64,000 nucleotides of DNA, from positions 213,306-277,305 of the forward strand of contig NZ_FPBK01000003.1 in the NCBI RefSeq assembly GCF_900116665.1, read 5' to 3'. This document shows, piece after piece, positions 37,049-46,628 of the stretch. Origin of the DNA: Pustulibacterium marinum (GTDB lineage: Bacteria; Bacteroidota; Bacteroidia; Flavobacteriales; Flavobacteriaceae). Every line of letters begins with the position of its first letter. The stretch's first letter is position 1. Made by a program: the position numbers and the translations under genes. The notes under the pieces are model-generated. The model had not been told where the DNA came from, made no database searches, and worked only from the letters and a program-made list of their open reading frames with translations.

Positions 37049-37453
37049 ATGATGCAACAACAACTTACAATTGCTGTAGACTTTGACGGAACAATCGTAG
37101 AAGATGCTTATCCCGGGATTGGCTCTCCTATGCTTTTTGCGTTTGACACCCTGAAAAAAATTCAGGAAGAAGGTCATATTTTAATTTTGTGGACTTACAG
37201 AAGCGGAAAAAAGCTAGATGAAGCTGTTAACTTTTGTAAAGAAAACGGAATTGAATTTTATGCAGTAAATAAAAGTTATCCTGAAGAGGTATATACCGAA
37301 GAAATCAGTAGAAAAATCAATGCAGATATTTTTATTGATGATAGAAATTTTGGTGGTATGGTAAGTTGGGGACGTATTTATCAAGAATTATTTCAAACAC
37401 AACCGGAAAAGCCTCAGAAAAAAAGAGGGCTTTTTTCCTTTATAAGAAAATAA
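37049..37453 (+). CDS. Small HAD-superfamily hydrolase (BT0820 type)
   Basis: 134 residues from the first of two adjacent ATGs (37049, 37052); a TTG at 37043 overlaps the promoter region. HAD motif I is AVDFDGTIVEDAYP, motif II is ILWTYRSGKKLDEA, and the late DIFIDDRNFGG supplies motif IV acids. There is no cap domain. The compact length and the YPxIG form after motif I match the BT0820-like phosphatase-like group. Substrate unknown. It is followed 8 bp later by map, so it is likely co-transcribed. Confidence 0.82.
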   Translation: MMQQQLTIAVDFDGTIVEDAYPGIGSPMLFAFDTLKKIQEEGHILILWTYRSGKKLDEAVNFCKENGIEFYAVNKSYPEEVYTEEISRKINADIFIDDRNFGGMVSWGRIYQELFQTQPEKPQKKRGLFSFIRK

Positions 37454-37461
37454 CAAGAATT

Positions 37462-38280
37462 ATGATTATCACTAAAACACCGGAAGAAATTGAATTAATG
37501 CGGGAAAGTGCTCTTATTGTTTCTAAAACTTTAGGAATGTTGGCCAAAGAGCTTAAACCTGGTGTTACAACAAATCAACTAGATAAAAAAGCCGAAGAAT
37601 TCATTAGAGACCACGGTGCAGAACCTGGATTTTTAGGTCTTTACGGTTGCCCTTCTACGCTACTTACATCTGTAAACGAAGCGGTGGTTCACGGTTTACC
37701 AACTGACAAACCTTTGGAAGAAGGTGATGTTGTAGCCATTGATTGCGGTGCTTTAAAAAACGGATTTTACGGAGATCATGCATACACGTTTGAACTAGGT
37801 GAAGTAAACCCTGAAACCAAAAAATTATTAGACATTACCAAAGAATCTCTTTATGTTGGAATTCGTGAGTTCAAACATGGTAATAGAGTTGGTGATGTAG
37901 GTTTCGCTATTCAAAACTTCTGTGAAAAAGAGGGATACGGTGTTGTAAGAGAATTGGTTGGTCATGGATTAGGTAAAAAAATGCATGAAGATCCAGAAAT
38001 GCCAAATTATGGCAAAAGAGGCCGAGGTAAGAAATTTGTAGAAGGAATGGTTGTTGCCATTGAACCGATGATTAATTTAGGTACGCACCGCATAAAACAG
38101 CTTCAAGATGGTTGGACTATAGTTACCAGAGATGGAAAACCATCGGCTCACTTTGAACATGATGTAGCTTTGGTAAATGGTAAACCAGAAATCTTATCCA
38201 CTTTCGCATACATTTACGAAGCACTTGGTATACAATCTGACGAAGAAAAAGAATTCAGACAAAACGAATTAGTTTTATAA
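37462..38280 (+). CDS. map: Type I methionine aminopeptidase
   Basis: 272 residues from the ATG at 37462; a longer open frame begins inside the HAD gene but the family start is MIITKTPEEIELMRESA. The substrate His is in GCPSTLLTSVNEAVVHGLP. Metal ligands are in VVAIDCGALKNGFYGDHAYTF is too long to be one motif, so: Asp in AIDCGA, Asp in YGDHAYTF, His in VGHGLGKKMHEDP, Glu in AIEPM and Glu in HFEHDVAL. It removes the initiator methionine from nascent proteins. It is 8 bp after the HAD gene and 3 bp before the methyltransferase gene. Confidence 0.95.
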   Translation: MIITKTPEEIELMRESALIVSKTLGMLAKELKPGVTTNQLDKKAEEFIRDHGAEPGFLGLYGCPSTLLTSVNEAVVHGLPTDKPLEEGDVVAIDCGALKNGFYGDHAYTFELGEVNPETKKLLDITKESLYVGIREFKHGNRVGDVGFAIQNFCEKEGYGVVRELVGHGLGKKMHEDPEMPNYGKRGRGKKFVEGMVVAIEPMINLGTHRIKQLQDGWTIVTRDGKPSAHFEHDVALVNGKPEILSTFAYIYEALGIQSDEEKEFRQNELVL

Positions 38281-38283
38281 AGA

Positions 38284-39051
38284 TTGAAAAAGCTCTTTAA
38301 ACTTGTTTTAAACACGGTTCCCAGACCGCTATTGATTCGTTTAAGTTACGTAGCAAGACCTGCATTAGCTTTAGCCTTAAAAGGTTCTCGATTTACTGAT
38401 CCTATTGACGGAAAAAGTTTTCGAGAATTTTTACCTTATGGCTATGGCAAACAGCGCAGCAATGTACTTTCTCCTTCAACACTTTCATTGGAAAGACATC
38501 GTCTTCTTTGGTTATACCTAAAGAGTGAAACAGATTTCTTCACTGGAACTCACAAAGTTTTACATTTTGCTCCGGAACAGGCGTTTTACAAACGTTTCAG
38601 AAAACTGAAAAACCTAGAGTATACAACTACAGATTTAAATTCTCCATTAGCTGATGTGAAGGCTGATATTTGTAATCTTCCGTTTGACGATAATAGCTAC
38701 GATATCATTTTATGCAACCATGTATTGGAACATATCCCAGATGACACAAAAGCTATGCACGAATTGTTTAGAGTTTTAAAACCAAGTGGTTTTGCTATTT
38801 TACAGATTCCACAGGATTACAATAGAGAAACTACTTTTGAAGATAATACGATTACTGATCCAAAGAAAAGAGCAGAAATTTTTGGGCAGTATGATCATGT
38901 TCGTGTTTACGGGCTTGATTATTTTGATAAGCTACGCTCCATTGGTTTTAAAGTTGACGAAGTAGATTACACCAATAAAATAACACACGAACTCGTAGAA
39001 AAATATTGTTTAGCTCCGGGAGAAATTATTCCGGTTTGCTACAAGCCATAA
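38284..39051 (+). CDS. Class I SAM-dependent methyltransferase
   Basis: 255 residues. It starts at a TTG (38284-38286), 3 bp after map, since no in-frame ATG lies near the conserved N-terminus. The SAM fold is seen as VLHFAPEQAFYKRF (motif I, lacking the usual Gly-rich GxGxG), YTTTDLNSPLADVKADI, LPFDDNSYDIILCNHVLEHI and ELFRVLKPSGFAILQIP. The N-terminal 80 residues are basic. Substrate unknown; a small molecule or lipid is as likely as a macromolecule. Last gene of the HAD-map-methyltransferase operon, ending at a terminator. Confidence 0.82.
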   Translation: MKKLFKLVLNTVPRPLLIRLSYVARPALALALKGSRFTDPIDGKSFREFLPYGYGKQRSNVLSPSTLSLERHRLLWLYLKSETDFFTGTHKVLHFAPEQAFYKRFRKLKNLEYTTTDLNSPLADVKADICNLPFDDNSYDIILCNHVLEHIPDDTKAMHELFRVLKPSGFAILQIPQDYNRETTFEDNTITDPKKRAEIFGQYDHVRVYGLDYFDKLRSIGFKVDEVDYTNKITHELVEKYCLAPGEIIPVCYKP

Positions 39052-39052
39052 A

Positions 39053-39085
39053 ATAAAAAAAGCTGCATACTGCAGCTTTTTTTTA
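39053..39085. terminator. Bidirectional terminator
   Basis: AAGCTGCA / TGCAGCTT with a TAC loop and long A/T flanks, between the converging methyltransferase gene and apbE. Confidence 0.88.
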
Positions 39086-39086
39086 T

Positions 39087-40106
39087 TTATTCTACAACTA
39101 ACTTTTTGAAGTTTTCCGTTTGATAGAATTGTTCTTCGTTCGCTTCATCCATATAAATGAAATAAGCATAAATATCTTGATGAGAAGCTAGAAATTCAAT
39201 GCTTTTTTCTACATCCATGACCATAAAAGCAGTAGCTAAACCATCAGCACGCATGGTCGTTGGCGCCAAAATGGTTGCGCTAAGCAGTTTACCTTTTTGT
39301 GGTTTTCCCGTTTTAGGATTCATGGTATGCACATATTTTTCACCGGTAATAGAGTCAATTTTCACTTTTCTATAGTTACCCGAAGTTGCCATACCCAAAT
39401 TCTTCAATTTTATCTTAGCTATAAGCGTACGCTCTCCGTTAGGATCTTGAAGAGGATCATCTATTCCTACAATCCATTCTTTTTGTTTTGCCTCGTTTAC
39501 TCCAATAGCAGCTAATTCACCTCCAACTTCAACAATAGCGTTTTGTACACCTTTCGATTTTAAAAAATCTATCAAAACATCTACTGAATATCCTTGGGCA
39601 ATAGAATTAAAATCCAAATAACTTTCTGGATACATTTTAGCTATGGTACTATCTTCATTAACTGCAATTTTCTGTAGTCCTACATATTGCAACACGCTGT
39701 CTAATTGTTCTTGATTAAGACGCAATGTTTGCTTTTTAGGGCCAAAACCATATATATCCATCAATATACCTACTGTGGGATCAAAAAGACTATCAGATTC
39801 CCTAAAAATAACTTTAGAGGCGTTTAAAACTTTTATAAAATGATCATCAACAACTACTGAGTTATCACCTTCATTCAATCGACTAATCATGGAGGTCGGC
39901 AAATAGGTTGACATCGATTCATCAATCACTTGAAAAATGGAATCCAAAGATTCTTTAGTAACTACATTATCAGTAGAAAAATATTTTACTGCATAAGTAC
40001 TCCCTTGGGCTCTGCCATTAATCACATATTCTTGAACTTCGTTTTTCTCTTCATTACAACCAACAAAGAGCAAACAAATGGTAAAAATAATTCCTATCGT
40101 TTTCAT
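39087..40106 (-). CDS. apbE: FAD:protein FMN transferase (ApbE), lipoprotein
   Basis: 339 residues. The signal peptide ends in the lipobox LLFVGC, so it is probably anchored on the outer face of the inner membrane. Family motifs are AQGSTYAVKY, DPTVGILMDIYGFG, NSIAQGYSVDVL, VEVGGELAAIG and KYVHTMNPKTGKP, the last near the metal and FAD site. ApbE links FMN covalently to Thr in target proteins; the natural targets here are NqrB and NqrC, encoded just upstream. Its ATG overlaps the previous stop by one base (TAATG). Confidence 0.95.
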   Translation of the reverse strand: MKTIGIIFTICLLFVGCNEEKNEVQEYVINGRAQGSTYAVKYFSTDNVVTKESLDSIFQVIDESMSTYLPTSMISRLNEGDNSVVVDDHFIKVLNASKVIFRESDSLFDPTVGILMDIYGFGPKKQTLRLNQEQLDSVLQYVGLQKIAVNEDSTIAKMYPESYLDFNSIAQGYSVDVLIDFLKSKGVQNAIVEVGGELAAIGVNEAKQKEWIVGIDDPLQDPNGERTLIAKIKLKNLGMATSGNYRKVKIDSITGEKYVHTMNPKTGKPQKGKLLSATILAPTTMRADGLATAFMVMDVEKSIEFLASHQDIYAYFIYMDEANEEQFYQTENFKKLVVE

Positions 40107-40465
40107 TAAATTTCAATTATTCCATTATAATTAACCACGTAATCTTCTTCAGAAGAAATTGGTTTTTCATAGTCAATTGCATTAGCTAAACCTACTCCAG
40201 CATAATATGTGGCCGCATTGAATTTGCTCGCATGTTGTTTTATAGTTTCCATAAAAACATAGTCAATCTCATGAGGGTTTTCAGGATATGAAATTGCCCT
40301 TACAACAACAAAATGCTTCTTTCTTTTGGAATCTACACAAACAAATTGAGGATCTCTCTTTGGCTGACTATTCACCGCCAGAAATTCCCATCCCTTTGCT
40401 TCCAACTCCTTTCCTACGATATTCATAGCTAAATTATGAAGTTCCTGTTCATCTAATATTTTCAT
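40106..40465 (-). CDS. Conserved small protein between nqrF and apbE, function unknown
   Basis: 119 residues, soluble, no signal peptide. It begins MKILDEQELHNLAMNIVGKE and contains KRKKHFVVVRAISYPENPHE and AATYYAGVGLANAIDYEKPI. Homologues in Bacteroidota are sometimes mislabelled NADH-quinone reductase subunit F because of their position; it has no ferredoxin Cys motif and no flavin or NAD site. Translational coupling to apbE by a one-base overlap suggests a joint role, perhaps in Nqr assembly or flavinylation. A -7 box sits 4 bp before its ATG. Confidence 0.78.
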   Translation of the reverse strand: MKILDEQELHNLAMNIVGKELEAKGWEFLAVNSQPKRDPQFVCVDSKRKKHFVVVRAISYPENPHEIDYVFMETIKQHASKFNAATYYAGVGLANAIDYEKPISSEEDYVVNYNGIIEI

Positions 40466-40469
40466 GCTA

Positions 40470-40477
40470 CAAATCTA
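40470..40477 (-). promoter_or_regulatory. -7 promoter element abutting the small gene upstream of apbE
   Basis: On the minus strand TAGATTTG, a full match to TAnnTTTG, 4 bases before the ATG at 40465. It would give apbE and the small gene their own, possibly leaderless, transcript apart from nqr. Confidence 0.4.
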
Positions 40478-40496
40478 TGTCTTGAAATGATATAAA

Positions 40497-40534
40497 TAAA
40501 AAAAACCGACATGTAATTATGTCGGTTTTTTTTA
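40497..40534 (-). terminator. Terminator of the nqr operon
   Basis: AACCGACAT / ATGTCGGTT stem, GTAATT loop, T run on the minus strand, 22 bp past the nqrF stop. Confidence 0.85.
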
Positions 40535-40555
40535 TTTATATATGCTAGAATTTAA

Positions 40556-41842
40556 TTATCCTCCGAAGTCATCAAAACGAACATTCTCTTTTGGAACACC
40601 CCAGTCTTCACACATGTTAACAACTGCCTTGTTCATCATTGGTGGACCACAGAAATAGAATTCAATATCTTCAGGAGCATCATGATGCGATAAATAATTA
40701 TCTATCACTGCCTGGTGTACAAATCCTATAAATCCGTCTCCTTCGCTTTCAATATTCTCTTTTACTTTCCAATTGTCTTCAGGAAGAGGTTCAGAAAGTA
40801 CTAAATAGAATTTGAAGTTAGGGAACTCTTTTTCTAATTCGTAGAAATGATCTAAATAGAACAATTCACGCTTAGAACGACCTCCATACCAATAAGAAAC
40901 TTTTCTTCCGGTTTTTAAGGTTTTGAATAGGTGATATAAATGCGAACGCATTGGCGCCATACCAGCTCCACCACCTACATATAACATCTCTGCATCACTA
41001 TCATGGTTAATGAAGAATTCACCATAAGGACCAGAAATAGTTACTTTATCACCTTGCTTTCTAGAAAATATGTACGAAGACGCTACACCAGGATTTACAT
41101 CCATCCATCCACCTTTTGCTCTATCGAAAGGTGGCGTTGCAATACGCACATTCAACATAATATCTCTTCCTTCTGCAGGGTAAGAAGCCATTGAGTAAGC
41201 TCTTTCAACGGTCTCAGCATTTTTCATTACTAAAGGCCATAACTTGAACTTATCCCACTCCATTTGGAATTTATCAGGAGTTTCATGCTCTTCTGGGTGA
41301 GCAGTGATATCAATATCAGAATATTTTACTTCACATGGTGGAATTTCAATCTGAATATATCCTCCTGCTTCGTAATCCATATCCTCAGGAATACGCACAA
41401 CGAATTCTTTAATAAAAGACGCCACGTTATAATTACGTACAACTTCAGCTTCCCATTTTTTAATACCGAAGATCTCTTCTGGAACCTCGATTACCATGTC
41501 TTGTTTTACCTTAACCTGACAACCTAATCTCCAACCTTCTTTTAATTCTTTTCTAGTGAAGTGAGGAGTCTCAGTAGGTAATGCTTCTCCACCACCTTCT
41601 TTAACTTTACACTTACACTGAATACAAGTACCACCTCCACCACACGCAGATGGTAAGAAGATTTTACTATTACCTAAAGTACCTAGTAAAGAACCTCCTG
41701 ATGATACTTCTAAATCTCTTTCTCCATTAATTTTCAACGTAACAGGACCAGAAGGAACCAACTTTGATTTCGCTCCTAAAAGGATAGCTACTAATAAAAG
41801 AATTAATGCTAAGAAAACTATTAAACTTGCTACAATTACCAT
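40556..41842 (-). CDS. nqrF: Na+-translocating NADH:quinone reductase subunit F
   Basis: 428 residues. An N-terminal membrane helix (about 2-23) is followed by a ferredoxin domain with the [2Fe-2S] ligands Cys67, Cys73, Cys76 ([11 protein letters not shown]) and a later Cys in RLGCQVKV. The FAD domain has [11 protein letters not shown], and the NAD domain has [17 protein letters not shown] and [12 protein letters not shown], ending DDFGG. NqrF takes electrons from NADH and passes them via FAD and the cluster into the complex. Last gene of nqrABCDEF, 22 bp after nqrE. Confidence 0.97.
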   Translation of the reverse strand: MVIVASLIVFLALILLLVAILLGAKSKLVPSGPVTLKINGERDLEVSSGGSLLGTLGNSKIFLPSACGGGGTCIQCKCKVKEGGGEALPTETPHFTRKELKEGWRLGCQVKVKQDMVIEVPEEIFGIKKWEAEVVRNYNVASFIKEFVVRIPEDMDYEAGGYIQIEIPPCEVKYSDIDITAHPEEHETPDKFQMEWDKFKLWPLVMKNAETVERAYSMASYPAEGRDIMLNVRIATPPFDRAKGGWMDVNPGVASSYIFSRKQGDKVTISGPYGEFFINHDSDAEMLYVGGGAGMAPMRSHLYHLFKTLKTGRKVSYWYGGRSKRELFYLDHFYELEKEFPNFKFYLVLSEPLPEDNWKVKENIESEGDGFIGFVHQAVIDNYLSHHDAPEDIEFYFCGPPMMNKAVVNMCEDWGVPKENVRFDDFGG

Positions 41843-41864
41843 AATAATTTCTCTCTGTTACTAA

Positions 41865-42482
41865 TTATATTTTAATACCCATAAAGCTCATAAATCCAAT
41901 TGCCATTAATCCGGTAATGATAAATGTAATACCAAGACCTCTTAATGGAGCAGGAACATTTGAGTATGTGATTTTTTCTCTAATTGCTGCAATTGCTAAA
42001 ATTGCTAAGAACCATCCAATACCAGAACCTAGTCCGTATGTTGCAGCCATTCCCACATTAGGAAAATCCTTCTGCTGCATGAATAACGATCCTCCAAGAA
42101 TTGCACAGTTTACAGCGATAAGTGGCAAGAATATACCTAACGAACCGTATAAAGCAGGTGCAAATTTTTCAACAATCATTTCTACCAATTGTACCATAGA
42201 TGCTACAACAGCTATAAACATAATGAAACTCAAGAAACTTAAATCGATAGTGGCATATTCTGGTCCTAACCAACTTAAAGCTCCTGATTTCAATAAATAA
42301 TTATCTAACAAGTAGTTTACAGGAACAGTAACTGTTAATACAAAGATTACAGCAGCCCCTAAACCTACAGCTGTTTTCACGTTTTTGGAAACAGCCAAAT
42401 AAGAACACATCCCCAAGAAATATGCAAAAATCATATTATCTATAAAGATACTCCTTACAAAAAGACTAAAATACTCAACCAT
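41865..42482 (-). CDS. nqrE: Na+-translocating NADH:quinone reductase subunit E
   Basis: 205 residues with six membrane helices. Typical blocks are [20 protein letters not shown], where the Cys in FLGMCSYLA is one of the iron ligands shared with NqrD, and [17 protein letters not shown], carrying the second Cys. It forms part of the membrane iron centre and Na+ path. It lies 30 bp after nqrD and 22 bp before nqrF. Confidence 0.97.
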   Translation of the reverse strand: MVEYFSLFVRSIFIDNMIFAYFLGMCSYLAVSKNVKTAVGLGAAVIFVLTVTVPVNYLLDNYLLKSGALSWLGPEYATIDLSFLSFIMFIAVVASMVQLVEMIVEKFAPALYGSLGIFLPLIAVNCAILGGSLFMQQKDFPNVGMAATYGLGSGIGWFLAILAIAAIREKITYSNVPAPLRGLGITFIITGLMAIGFMSFMGIKI

Positions 42483-42512
42483 TTTTATAAATATTTTTGG
42501 TTTTACAACCGA

Positions 42513-43238
42513 TTAGTGAGTTTCAATTAATTTTCTGTTCTTCATTCTCTGGAACCAGATAATGATACCAACTACGATCAATGCCATTGGTGATAACAAC
42601 ATTAAACCGTTGTTTTCATATCCTAAAGCATATAATCCTGTTGATTCTGCTACTGTAACTCCTTTATGACCTAAAACTTCAAAACCAAATAATTTTCCAG
42701 AACCTAAAAGCTCTCTGAAAAATGCAACGATTATAAGAATCACACCATAACCAAGTGAGTTACCAATACCATCTAAAACAGATTTCCAAGGACCATTACC
42801 AAGTGCAAATGCTTCCAAACGCCCCATTACGATACAGTTGGTAATAATCAAACCAACGAATACCGAAAGCTGCTTACTTACATCGTAGGCAAATGCTTTA
42901 AGAACCTGGTCAACCAAAATTACCAATGCAGCTACAATTACAAGCTGAACGATGATACGAATACGGTTTGGAATTAAGTTTCTTAATAATGAAACGATCA
43001 AGTTACTAAAAACAACTACCGCCATTACCGCCAAAGCCATAACTATTGCTGGCCTTAACTGAACTGTAATTGCCAATGCCGAACAAATACCCAAAACCTG
43101 AACAGAAATAGGGTTATTATCGTTCAACGGATCGGTCATTAATTTTCTGTTTGCTTTAGAAAAAAGAGGTTCTTTTTCCTTTGCTACAAAAAGAACTACG
43201 GGAGCTTTTTTGCTGTTGTTATTTGCTTTATTCTCCAT
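42513..43238 (-). CDS. nqrD: Na+-translocating NADH:quinone reductase subunit D
   Basis: 241 residues, about 30 longer than the Vibrio protein because of a hydrophilic N-terminal extension (roughly residues 1-28, [20 protein letters not shown]). The six-helix core follows: [17 protein letters not shown] with the first conserved Cys and [20 protein letters not shown] with the second, the pair that with NqrE holds the intramembrane iron site. The extension is probably cytoplasmic and its role is unknown. It is 6 bp after nqrC. Confidence 0.96.
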   Translation of the reverse strand: MENKANNNSKKAPVVLFVAKEKEPLFSKANRKLMTDPLNDNNPISVQVLGICSALAITVQLRPAIVMALAVMAVVVFSNLIVSLLRNLIPNRIRIIVQLVIVAALVILVDQVLKAFAYDVSKQLSVFVGLIITNCIVMGRLEAFALGNGPWKSVLDGIGNSLGYGVILIIVAFFRELLGSGKLFGFEVLGHKGVTVAESTGLYALGYENNGLMLLSPMALIVVGIIIWFQRMKNRKLIETH

Positions 43239-43244
43239 ACCTAA

Positions 43245-43964
43245 TTAATTTAAAGCCACTTTAGACTGTTCCTTTTTAAAGTAGTTCAAGTAGTGCTCTA
43301 ATCTTTCTTTGATCATGTTTTCTACACCTCTACTTGTAATGGTTGCTCCAGAAATTGCATCAATTGCATTGTCATTTCCTTGACTTCCACCTTTCATCAC
43401 AGTAATCCCAACAAAATTTCCATTTTCGTCTTCAATTTTCTTATCTGAAAATCGTTCTTGAAAATAGGTTTGTGTGATTTCTGCTCCTAAACCTGGAGTT
43501 TCCCCTTTGTGATCAAATACAACACCTTTAATTGTGTTCATATCATCATCAAGAGCTACATAACCCCAAATAGCATCCCAAAGACCAGCACCACGTAATG
43601 GAATTACATAATATTCGCTCCCTTCTTTTTCAGCAATGAATAGAGGAAAACGTTGCTCATCTACAGGTTTTTTAATTTCACTTGTCAAATTAATATTGAA
43701 AGCATCTACAGATTCATCAACATCACCATCTTTTGTCAAAGACAATTGATTTTCTTTTTTGAAATATTGATTGAAAGCTGCTTCAGCTTCTGGACGCTCA
43801 ACCTTAATACCAATAGTGGCTAAGATATTTTGCATTTTTTCTTTTCTGATATTATCATCTTGCATTGGTTTTAGCGACACTGCTGTAAATGCTAGTGCAG
43901 ATGCTACAACTACAACCATTATAATTGCAAAAATGAAAGTATATGCATTACTATCTCTATTCAT
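43245..43964 (-). CDS. nqrC: Na+-translocating NADH:quinone reductase subunit C
   Basis: 239 residues: one membrane helix (about 8-30), then the FMN-binding domain. The flavinylation motif is intact, IDAISGATITSRGVENM, with the second Thr-type acceptor in SGAT. GAGLWDAIWGYVALD and FDHKGETPGLGAEIT are typical. FMN is attached by ApbE, whose gene is at the end of this locus. It starts 2 bp after nqrB. Confidence 0.97.
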   Translation of the reverse strand: MNRDSNAYTFIFAIIMVVVVASALAFTAVSLKPMQDDNIRKEKMQNILATIGIKVERPEAEAAFNQYFKKENQLSLTKDGDVDESVDAFNINLTSEIKKPVDEQRFPLFIAEKEGSEYYVIPLRGAGLWDAIWGYVALDDDMNTIKGVVFDHKGETPGLGAEITQTYFQERFSDKKIEDENGNFVGITVMKGGSQGNDNAIDAISGATITSRGVENMIKERLEHYLNYFKKEQSKVALN

Positions 43965-43966
43965 GA

Positions 43967-45121
43967 TTACGTAGTTTTTAATTTAGCAGCCAATCTTTTC
44001 TTTCTTTTCTTCACACTACCTTCAATCACATAATGATCAATTGTTGGTGCAAAAACATTCATTAAAAGAATTGCCATCATTACTCCTTCTGGGTACGCTG
44101 GGTTGAAAATTCTAATCAACAAACAGAACATACCTACAAGAATTCCGTAGATCCATTTTCCTTTCGTAGTTTGTGCTGCAGAAACAGGATCTGTAGCCAT
44201 AAATACTAAGCCGAAAGCAAATCCACCAACTACCAAATGGTTATACCATGGAAAAGCCATAAGATCATTAGCACTAACTGCGTTGAAAATTAATCCCATA
44301 CCAATAGCACCAATTAATCCTCCAGCCATAATTCTCCAACTACCAACTCCGGTAATGATAAGAATTAACGCTCCTACTAAAATCCAAAGGGTAGAAGTTT
44401 CACCAATAGAACCAGGAATAGCTCCAGAAAACATATCCATTGTACTATATGCAACTTCTTTACCACCTGCTAATTTACCAAGAATAGTTTCTCCTGAAAT
44501 AGCATCGATATTGGTTGCTTCTGAAACCCAAACTTTGGTACCAGACATATAAGTGGGATATGCAAAAAATGCAAAAGCTCTGGCAGTTAACGCAGGATTC
44601 AAAATATTCATCCCTGTTCCTCCAAAAGCTTCTTTACCTATTATTACTGCAAATACCACTGAGATTGCAACCATCCAAAGAGGAATATCAACTGGCATAA
44701 TTAAAGGAATAAGTAAACCTGTTACTAAATATCCTTCGTTAACCTCGTGACCTCTATAAATTGCGAAAGCAAATTCTATAGCAAGACCAACACCATATGA
44801 TACCACAACCATTGGAAGTACTTTCCAAAGACCGTACATAAAACAGCTCAAGAACGATAAATCTGATCCTGAAATCTGAGAGAAATGTTGGTAACCTGTA
44901 TTATACATACCGTAAATTAAAGCTGGTAACAATGCTAAAACAACCGTAATCATGGTTCTTTTAAGATCTACACCATCTCTAATATGCGCTCCTTTTTTAG
45001 TAGTATGATTAGGCACATAAAGAAAAGTGTCTAATGCATTAATGGCAGGAGCCCATTTTTCTAATTTTTCACCTTTACCAAAAGGTTTCTTTAGTTCGTC
45101 TATTTTATCTCTTAAACTCAT
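43967..45121 (-). CDS. nqrB: Na+-translocating NADH:quinone reductase subunit B
   Basis: 384 residues with about ten membrane helices. Conserved parts include HIRDGVDLKRTMITVVLALL, GTGMNILNPALTARAFAFFA and GAIPGSIGETSTLWILVG. The segment expected to carry covalent FMN reads IDAISGETILG: the acceptor Thr is present but the residue before it is Glu, not the Ala of the usual SGAT. NqrB also lies near the quinone and Na+ sites. It is 10 bp after nqrA. Confidence 0.96.
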   Translation of the reverse strand: MSLRDKIDELKKPFGKGEKLEKWAPAINALDTFLYVPNHTTKKGAHIRDGVDLKRTMITVVLALLPALIYGMYNTGYQHFSQISGSDLSFLSCFMYGLWKVLPMVVVSYGVGLAIEFAFAIYRGHEVNEGYLVTGLLIPLIMPVDIPLWMVAISVVFAVIIGKEAFGGTGMNILNPALTARAFAFFAYPTYMSGTKVWVSEATNIDAISGETILGKLAGGKEVAYSTMDMFSGAIPGSIGETSTLWILVGALILIITGVGSWRIMAGGLIGAIGMGLIFNAVSANDLMAFPWYNHLVVGGFAFGLVFMATDPVSAAQTTKGKWIYGILVGMFCLLIRIFNPAYPEGVMMAILLMNVFAPTIDHYVIEGSVKKRKKRLAAKLKTT

Positions 45122-45131
45122 ACCTACTATA

Positions 45132-46472
45132 TTAGCCTACTTCTTTAATCATTATATCTAAGCCTTCACGAATAATTTCCTGAGCTTCGATTTTAGAAGT
45201 ACATACATAATCTACTAAAGCGAAATCTTCAGGAGCAACCTCGTAAATACCAAGATTTTCCATTTTTTCAAGATCACCGGCCAAACAAGCTTTGATAAGT
45301 TGCATAGGATACACATCCATAGGCATTACTTTCTCCATTTCTCCGGTAACTACTAAAGCTCTTTCTTCACCATTTAAATTGGTAGTAGCTTCGTATTTTT
45401 TATTTGGAAACAACCATGCAAAAGAAGTTCTTGCAGTACTGTGAATATAATTATCTTTAAATGGCATCCATCCAAACATACGGTAATTATTTCCTTCTGG
45501 AATTACTGTAAGTTCATTATCATAAAAACCAAGATAACCATCAGCAGCAACCTTATCTCCTGTTAACACGTCTCCAGAAATAATTCTAGACTCTGCAGGA
45601 TTAGTCCCAATGATATCTGCTACAGCAGCACCAATTTTAGCTGAATAATATTGTGGTTTTTCAATAGATGATCCTGCTAAAGAAACTACACGAGTTGCAT
45701 CAAATTTACCAGTTTCAAATAAGGTTCCAATGATTGCAACATCTTCAGGATTCACAACCCATACTTTTTCACCAGCATTGATAGGATCTACATGATGAAT
45801 TTGTACTCCAACATTTCCTGCCGGGTGTGGCCCAGAAACATTATGAAGTTGAACACCTTGAATATCTTTTAGCAATGATGAAGCTTTCGCAACACTTACG
45901 TGCACTTTTCCTTCCGTAAGCTTTGCCAATGCATTAACACCAGTTTGAAAAGCCTGCTTCTTCTCTTTTAAAACAAAATCAATATCTGCTGCTAACGGAG
46001 CCGTGTTTACTGCAGAAATAAAAATTGCTTTTGGAGCATCTGAAGGGTTTGCAATTATATCGTAAGGACGTTGTTTAATGAATGGCCAACAACCGCTGTC
46101 AAGCAAAAACTGCCTCACCTCATCACCAGACATAGAGGCTGGAGATTTAGCACCGTGCTCAACATAAGTATCTGTTGCATCCGCTTCAATTAATACATCT
46201 AAAATAACGCGCTTGGCACCTCTTCTAATCTCCTTAATTTTTCCACTTACAGGTGCAACGAACTTAATAGAAGGACTATATTTTGAGAAAAATATAGTTT
46301 CTCCAGCCTTAACGTCATCACCATCTCTCTTAACCAATTTAGGGGTAACAGTATGAAAATCTGCAGGTTTAATAGAAAAGACTTTTGACCTTGGCGCTTC
46401 GGAAAGAACATGTTCTGCCTCTCCTTTCAGCTTGATATCTAAGCCTTTCTTAATACGAATGTCGTTTGACAT
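45132..46472 (-). CDS. nqrA: Na+-translocating NADH:quinone reductase subunit A
   Basis: 446 residues, soluble cytoplasmic subunit. Recognisable blocks are IRIKKGLDIKLKGEAE, PRLVKRDGDDVKAGE-like (here TPKLVKRDGDDVKAGETIFF), HPAGNVGVQIHHVDPINAGE, and MPMDVYPMQLIKACLAGDLE near the end. NqrA has a Rnf C-like fold without its iron-sulphur clusters and contacts the quinone region. It is the first gene of the operon, with a -7 box at 46514-46521. Confidence 0.97.
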   Translation of the reverse strand: MSNDIRIKKGLDIKLKGEAEHVLSEAPRSKVFSIKPADFHTVTPKLVKRDGDDVKAGETIFFSKYSPSIKFVAPVSGKIKEIRRGAKRVILDVLIEADATDTYVEHGAKSPASMSGDEVRQFLLDSGCWPFIKQRPYDIIANPSDAPKAIFISAVNTAPLAADIDFVLKEKKQAFQTGVNALAKLTEGKVHVSVAKASSLLKDIQGVQLHNVSGPHPAGNVGVQIHHVDPINAGEKVWVVNPEDVAIIGTLFETGKFDATRVVSLAGSSIEKPQYYSAKIGAAVADIIGTNPAESRIISGDVLTGDKVAADGYLGFYDNELTVIPEGNNYRMFGWMPFKDNYIHSTARTSFAWLFPNKKYEATTNLNGEERALVVTGEMEKVMPMDVYPMQLIKACLAGDLEKMENLGIYEVAPEDFALVDYVCTSKIEAQEIIREGLDIMIKEVG

Positions 46473-46513
46473 ATTTACTTGATTTGATATATAAATTTGT
46501 ATAAAAATCAGCG

Positions 46514-46521
46514 CAAATTTA
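46514..46521 (-). promoter_or_regulatory. -7 promoter element for nqrABCDEF
   Basis: On the minus strand TAAATTTG, a full match to TAnnTTTG, 41 bp before the nqrA ATG. Confidence 0.45.
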
Positions 46522-46628
46522 CTGAATTAGAGTTATTTTTTTAAGGCTTCCATCGTTTGATTATTTATTTATATCAATTCTAAATAAATTGAACATTGTT
46601 AAATTTGAATTTTTAACTTTAACCCAAT

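Noticed and set aside
41917-42300. Long open frame opposite nqrE.
   Set aside because: It lies wholly inside nqrE, whose product is clear; the other strand has no start context or recognisable protein. The same holds for similar frames opposite dnaK, pyrG, guaA and the M1 peptidase gene.
44418-44440. SGAI in NqrB (MDMFSGAIPGS) as a lost FMN-attachment threonine.
   Set aside because: SGAIPGSIGE belongs to the conserved GSIGETS block of NqrB. The actual flavin segment is a little earlier in the protein (DAISGET, 44486-44506), where the Thr is kept.
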